Source of the DNA: Solen grandis
Taxonomy: Eukaryota > Mollusca > Bivalvia > Adapedonta > Solenidae
Reading direction: 5' to 3'
Length of the DNA stretch: 64,000 bases
Assembly: GCA_021229015.1 (NCBI GenBank)
Contig: CM037789.1
Coordinates: forward strand, 28,224,702 to 28,288,701
Part shown: positions 59,891-64,000 of the stretch, in pieces
Layout: the number at the start of each line of letters is the position of its first letter
Numbering within the stretch: the stretch's first letter is position 1
Made by a program: the position numbers and the translations under genes
The notes under the pieces: model-generated
The model's database searches: none
Told to the model about the DNA's origin: nothing
Seen by the model: only the letters and a program-made list of their open reading frames with translations

Positions 59891-60451
59891 CCCGTGATAG
59901 AAAAATTAGTGGACAGATATTCAACGAAAAGAACTCCTAAACGCATAGACATTCCATTCGAAGCAACACAGGGTGATGTATGAGATCTTATAACTGTTAT
60001 ATCACTGAAGGAAAACATCTATAAAAGGGGCGCTTTTGACGTCGACATCCGGAAATGTGTAAAGAAAGAAGATGGAGGATACCGGTATACATCAGAAGGT
60101 GTGCGCGTGAGCGGGACGTTGTTAACCACAATTAGAGAAAGACTTTTCGAATACCAGTCTCGCATGTCTCGCACCACAGAAAATTCCAAAGAAGTCATCG
60201 CAATGACCATGGCTAGTCTTATAATACGCGAAATAAAACAACTCTCTGACCCTCGGCAAAGTTGTCACGGATGCCATGTTGACCATCCATCCCGGAAAGA
60301 ACATATGGGATACGGCGGTTGTCTGTTACCCGAGCAACCGGAATGGGAGGAGGTATGCAATCAGTACTGGAAGGCTGCGAAGAACCTGGTCCAACACGAT
60401 GAGGTGCAAACCCTAGCGAAACAAGCGGTATCTGCAATTTCTGATCTGGAG

Positions 60452-60483
<32 letters not shown>

Positions 60484-60519
60484 TATAACTCTCCCAAACA
60501 TTCTCGAGATAAATTTTGT

Positions 60520-60550
<31 letters not shown>

Positions 60551-60824
60551 CAGCAATGGGTTACTTGAAACTATCATAACAATGAACGTTTAGTTTAAGT
60601 TAAAAAAAAGAATCGTGCATAAGTCTGTACGAAACTTTAAGTTGATTACTTAATATATAAAAACTGTGCATTGCTTATTTTATTTTATTTTATTTCAGAA
60701 AACGTTCATTCCTGGACTTGTTTCGGCAGAGCAGATCAGTGACAGTGAAGTGAGAGACTTAGTTTTGAGACAGGATGAGATGGGAGACGTGGCGTTGTTT
60801 AAGTACCTAGCAGAAATATATTGA
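59891..60824 (+). pseudogene. Spliced Cys/His-containing Polinton-side gene, one in-frame stop
   Basis: Frame open from the gap to 60451 except for TGA at 59981-59983. A GTATTA donor at 60452 and a TTTATTTCAG acceptor (ending 60698) remove a 247-base intron made largely of (TTA)n and (TA)n, and the second exon (60699-60824) ends in TGA. The protein has a cluster CHGCHVDHPSRKEHMGYGGC (about 60200-60330) that could bind a metal, followed by a helical C-terminus. AATAAA at about 60943 suits a polyadenylation signal. I do not recognise the family with confidence; Cys/His proteins of this general type accompany metazoan Polintons. Function unknown. Confidence 0.45.
60452..60547. repeat. (TTA)n and (TA)n microsatellites in the intron
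   Basis: About eleven TTA units at 60454-60484 and about fourteen TA units at 60520-60547. Confidence 0.9.
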
Positions 60825-61147
60825 CACTCTTTGAATATCTAGCCACTTATTGATAACTATCACATGTATCCATGTACGCGAATACTTATGTAAATGTTTG
60901 TTATGTAAATTGTTTGATGTATATATAAGGAAACACGTGTATAAATAAATGTTAAAAAAACTGGTTGCCGCCTATTTTCTTACCTATATTAAAAGCGCAC
61001 AATCACTAAAACCAAACTTATCAGGTTTTGCTTACAGTGTAAACACAGTGTGGGGGATAGAACTTTACATTGACAACCGTTACTAAGTTGTAAATCTTTA
61101 TCTAAATTTGCACTGTATGAAAATCCTTAAGCTTGTTTTTTTTTTCG

Positions 61148-61312
61148 CACCCCAGTCGAGACCTGGGACTTTTTCATGTGAGGAGGCTTTCTGGCAGGTC
61201 GGGGGATTTTACCCGCATGACCTCTGTACATTGAACATAAGTTTCCAGGGTCTTTTTTCCCCTGTTATTAGTTCGAAGCGACGGTAAACAGCAACACACA
61301 ACAACAACAACC
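61148..61312 (+). repeat. tRNA-related SINE (family 2), plus orientation
   Basis: CCAGTCGAGACCTGGGAC, CATGTGAGGAGGCTTTCTGG and the end TTCGAAGCGACGGTAAACAG match the reverse complement of the copies at 5328 and 53510. It lies between two Polinton-side genes. Confidence 0.55.
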
Positions 61313-61745
61313 AACGCTCACTCAATATGAAATACCCTATAACTGGTAGAATGCGATGGTAAATTTATATGTAACTGGTATTTACTGATTCAAACCGGTT
61401 TTATTATCAAACGAGTATATTTAAGTGATGTAGTGTGTAGACCGGCATTTACTCTCACAAATAAAAAAGCGTTTACGATGGCACAAGCTGAAATCAATGT
61501 ATGTAAAATGTCGATTTTCGAGTCAGAAAATGATACAAATAGTAAGCGAAAAAAAATGATTTTAATATAGATGGTTTTCATCACGTGTCTGTTTTTTAAA
61601 AACGAGAAAGGGTATGCTGTGGTTAATATTAGAAGAGGAACGAGTTCTGTAACCATTTCAAAAGAAGTGTTTTTACAGATATTCAACCTACGAGAAACAC
61701 TTACTCAATGCATTGATTTTATTGAAACATGAATATTACAAAACT

Positions 61746-62867
61746 ATGGAGGGCTATAAAGACTACCTCCGATCTATATATTTTGATGCAAAAAAACCCG
61801 CATCGTTCACCAGTCCATAAAAACTATATCAAGTTGTCAAAAAACAAGGAAAATTTAAAATTTCAATAAAGAAAATTAAACAATGGTTACGAGAACAAGA
61901 CGTGTATACGCTTCACAAAGATGTAAAAAGGAAATTTACGAAAAGGAAAATAATAACATCTGGTGTTGACATACAATGGGGAGCGGATTTAGCTGACGTA
62001 ACCAGCACAGCGAAATTTAACGACGGGGTAAACCATCTGCTTATAGTGATGGATTTGTTTTCTAAATACCTGTTTGTTGAACCTTTGAAAAGTAAACGTG
62101 CTAAGGAAGTGTTACACGGATTTGAAATAATTTTGCGACATGGACGTACTCCCCAAATTCTTGAAACGGACAAAGGTGGAGAATTTAATAATAAACTATT
62201 AAAGTCTAAATTACAGAAACTGGGTGTCGAACATTTTACCTCGCAAAATGAAAACATTAAAGTCGCGCCAGTTGAAAGAGTTATTCGTACGTTTCGAAAT
62301 AAGATGCACAAATTTTTTCAAAGGAATAGGACATACAGATACTTAAACCAGTTGCAAGACCTTGTGGATAGCTATAATACGAGCCCGCACACAAGTTTAC
62401 CAAATCAATTGAGTCCATTACAAATCGACAAGCAAAACGAGGCGATAGTCTGGGATTATATGTACAACAGTCAGGCTGACAAAAAGACCAACACTGTCAC
62501 AGAAGAATTCGCTTATAATGTAGGCGATTTAGTGAGGCTCGCATACAACAAGTTTACATTTCAGAGAGACTATCAACAAAAATGGACATCCGAGATATTT
62601 AAGATTTTTCAAAGATTAATAAAACAAGGTATCCCCGTTTACAAGATAGTCGACTATTCAAACGAGGCTGTAGTCGGCACTTTTTATAAGCAAGAACTGC
62701 AAAGAGTAGAAAAACACGAAGACGCGTTATGGGTTATCGAAAAGGTCATAAGAAAGGAAAAGACAAAACATTGAAGAATATCTCTGAAGTACGAATCCTG
62801 GCCAGATAAATTTAATTCGTGGGTGAAGAAAGACGATATTCAAAATATTGATATACACAGAGAATGA
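61746..62867 (+). pseudogene. INT: Polinton (Maverick) c-integrase with chromodomain, broken
   Basis: Retroviral-type DDE integrase of the kind carried by Polintons. An ATG at 61746 opens the N-terminal region, which meets an in-frame TAA at 61818-61820; the frame then runs open to the TGA at about 62774. Catalytic residues are Asp in WGADLADV, Asp in LETDKGGEF and Glu in APVERVIRTF, with 34 residues between the last two. The frame ends inside a chromodomain; its second half (WPDKFNSWVKKDD) lies in another frame at 62781-62867. So there is one nonsense change and one frameshift. The integrase inserts the element into the host genome in intact relatives. Its neighbours downstream are the capsid genes on the same strand. 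Confidence 0.85.
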
Positions 62868-62870
62868 ACT

Positions 62871-63275
62871 ATGTCGTATTACTTTATGTGTCGCAGCGAC
62901 CAGAGTATTGACTATTATCCGGATAATACTCCATACAGTTTTAAAATCAAACTACGACAATCGATTGAACTAAACGGTTTATGGAAAATTGCACTGACTA
63001 AAATCGACCTTAATGAAGTTAATGCAAAAAGAGAGACTTTGTATATATACTCGAATCTCTGCGGTGAGAGTATCATTAATGGAGTGAATGCCCCGCTGTT
63101 AAGACGACTAGTCGTAAATAACTACGAAAATACCATATTTTCATCTTACTTTTATATCCCGGTTATTAAATCTGAAATCAGTGAAATCGAATTTGAAGTG
63201 GGAACTGAGCGAGGAAATCTAGCAAAGCATATACAAAATCCTGTTACTATAGTGGTGCATTTGACTTCTCTCTAA
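62871..63275 (+). CDS. Polinton minor capsid (penton-like) candidate
   Basis: 134 codons, intact, ATG 3 bases after the integrase remnant. Beta-strand-rich with alternating hydrophobics, a Pro-Asx turn near the start (YYPDNTPYSFKIKL), the phrase LNGLWKIALTKIDL, then LYIYSNLCGES and FYIPVIKSEISEIEFEV. This pattern agrees with the single jelly-roll protein found beside the integrase and major capsid genes in metazoan Polintons. The fold is inferred, not demonstrated. Confidence 0.55.
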   Translation: MSYYFMCRSDQSIDYYPDNTPYSFKIKLRQSIELNGLWKIALTKIDLNEVNAKRETLYIYSNLCGESIINGVNAPLLRRLVVNNYENTIFSSYFYIPVIKSEISEIEFEVGTERGNLAKHIQNPVTIVVHLTSL

Positions 63276-63277
63276 TC

Positions 63278-63658
63278 ATGAACGCGAACAGACACCAATA
63301 CATTCCATCTCACGAGAAATGGATAAAATATTATAAAACCATAGGGACATCTGAACACCCTTCTTATTTTCATTCAAACGGAAGACGTAGCAGTCAAACG
63401 GGTGGATCTGTAGGTAAACTTGGGCACAATAAAATTATAGCGATAGAAAAACAATCTCAAATCCACTCGGATAAGGTGCCCGAGGTTAAGGTTGAGTTCG
63501 TGTCACCGGCGCAGCAAGTTGTTGAACAAGCGGCAAGCGAAATTCAGCGTGAAAACGGTATAAAAAGGAAGCATATACCAACTCGAAATCAATCTGCAAA
63601 TAAACGTCAACGGCACAAGTCGACACACAAAAACAAAGATGTCGGCAATCAATTCTGA
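63278..63658 (+). CDS. Small basic Polinton protein
   Basis: 126 codons starting 2 bases after the preceding stop. Hydrophilic; the last 35 residues are very rich in Lys, Arg and Asn (IKRKHIPTRNQSANKRQRHK). Basic tails of this sort suit nucleic-acid condensation inside a capsid, as core proteins of adenovirus-like elements do, but sequence similarity is not recognisable by eye. Its end overlaps the major capsid start by 20 bases. Confidence 0.5.
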   Translation: MNANRHQYIPSHEKWIKYYKTIGTSEHPSYFHSNGRRSSQTGGSVGKLGHNKIIAIEKQSQIHSDKVPEVKVEFVSPAQQVVEQAASEIQRENGIKRKHIPTRNQSANKRQRHKSTHKNKDVGNQF

Positions 63659-64000
63659 ATACCTGGTGGAGGCTCAGCCTAGCGAACTCGAGTTATTTAA
63701 TTTAATTCCTACACAAACAACGCTGGAAAAAATATATTTTCAACAAGTTTTGCCAATTGGTCAAATAACCGATTCATCTCCGATTCAATTCATGGTAAGC
63801 GGACAGAATGGCATGGAATACATAGACACTAAAAGAAGTTTTATGAGCGTCAAAGCCAGAGTTGTACATCAAGATGGAAAACCGGTACTATCAAATGAGT
63901 TAGTCGGTCCAGTAAATCTGCTGGCTCACGCATTATTTGAACAAGTAGATGTCACAATACAAGGAAAGTTTATCACCTCGTCAACAGGCAATTACACGTA
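63639..64000 (+). CDS. MCP: Polinton major capsid protein (double jelly-roll), 5' part
   Basis: Too short and cut by the window edge, but clear: ATG at 63639 within the previous ORF, 120 codons with no stop. The N-terminus has the features of the hexon-like major capsid protein of metazoan Polintons (often annotated F54H12.2-like): a short helical start, LFNLIPTQTTLEK, then PIQFMVSGQNGMEYIDT and GPVNLLAHALFEQVDV, a strand and turn preceding the first jelly roll. Order integrase, minor capsid, basic protein, major capsid on one strand supports a virus-like gene block. Confidence 0.8.
   Translation, partial: MSAINSEYLVEAQPSELELFNLIPTQTTLEKIYFQQVLPIGQITDSSPIQFMVSGQNGMEYIDTKRSFMSVKARVVHQDGKPVLSNELVGPVNLLAHALFEQVDVTIQGKFITSSTGNYT

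Overview
The window is eukaryotic, AT-rich, intron-bearing DNA in which repeats far outweigh genes. Four features point to a mollusc, most likely a bivalve: abundant short elements that combine hairpin ends, a (GTCC)n-type microsatellite and 130-170 bp tandem cores (the pearl / non-autonomous Helitron style known from bivalves); tRNA-derived SINEs with an AACAAAC tail; a BEL/Pao retroelement; and a Polinton (Maverick). I do not name a species. There are two 100-N assembly gaps (9687-9786 and 59787-59886). || Layout. (1) 0.3-9.1 kb, minus strand: six consecutive in-frame coding exons of the UbiB/ABC1-type mitochondrial kinase ADCK1; the C-terminal exons lie beyond the left edge and the first exon was not found. 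Its introns are full of tandem-core elements. (2) 14.0-28.6 kb, plus strand: four exons of a gene joining a COR-like (Roco family) region to a trypsin-like serine protease domain with a recognisable His/Asp/Ser triad. Its 9 kb intron holds two closely related Helitron-like elements. (3) 28.6-40 kb: intergenic DNA with SINEs, MITEs and minisatellites. (4) 40.2-48.4 kb: a BEL/Pao LTR retrotransposon on the minus strand, inserted into a SINE with a 5-bp target duplication; a second SINE later entered its left LTR. Its gag-pol frame is broken in several places. (5) 48.5-59.4 kb: mostly unassigned, with a helicase-like N-terminal fragment (51.0-51.2 kb) and a 2.57 kb transposon with 25-bp terminal inverted repeats between TA dinucleotides (55,987-58,560). 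(6) 59.5-64.0 kb: a Polinton, cut by the right edge. An unidentified Cys/His gene is followed by a chromodomain integrase (with a stop and a frameshift), a penton-like minor capsid candidate, a small basic protein, and the start of the major capsid protein. || How the parts relate: the two host genes are single loci and no operon logic applies. The mobile elements allow relative dating by nesting: SINE, then BEL, then a younger SINE; and A-family Helitron-like elements entered by B- or E-family ones. The main points of interest are the COR-protease fusion gene, the modular tandem-core elements with interchangeable ends, and the Polinton whose capsid genes look intact although its integrase does not.
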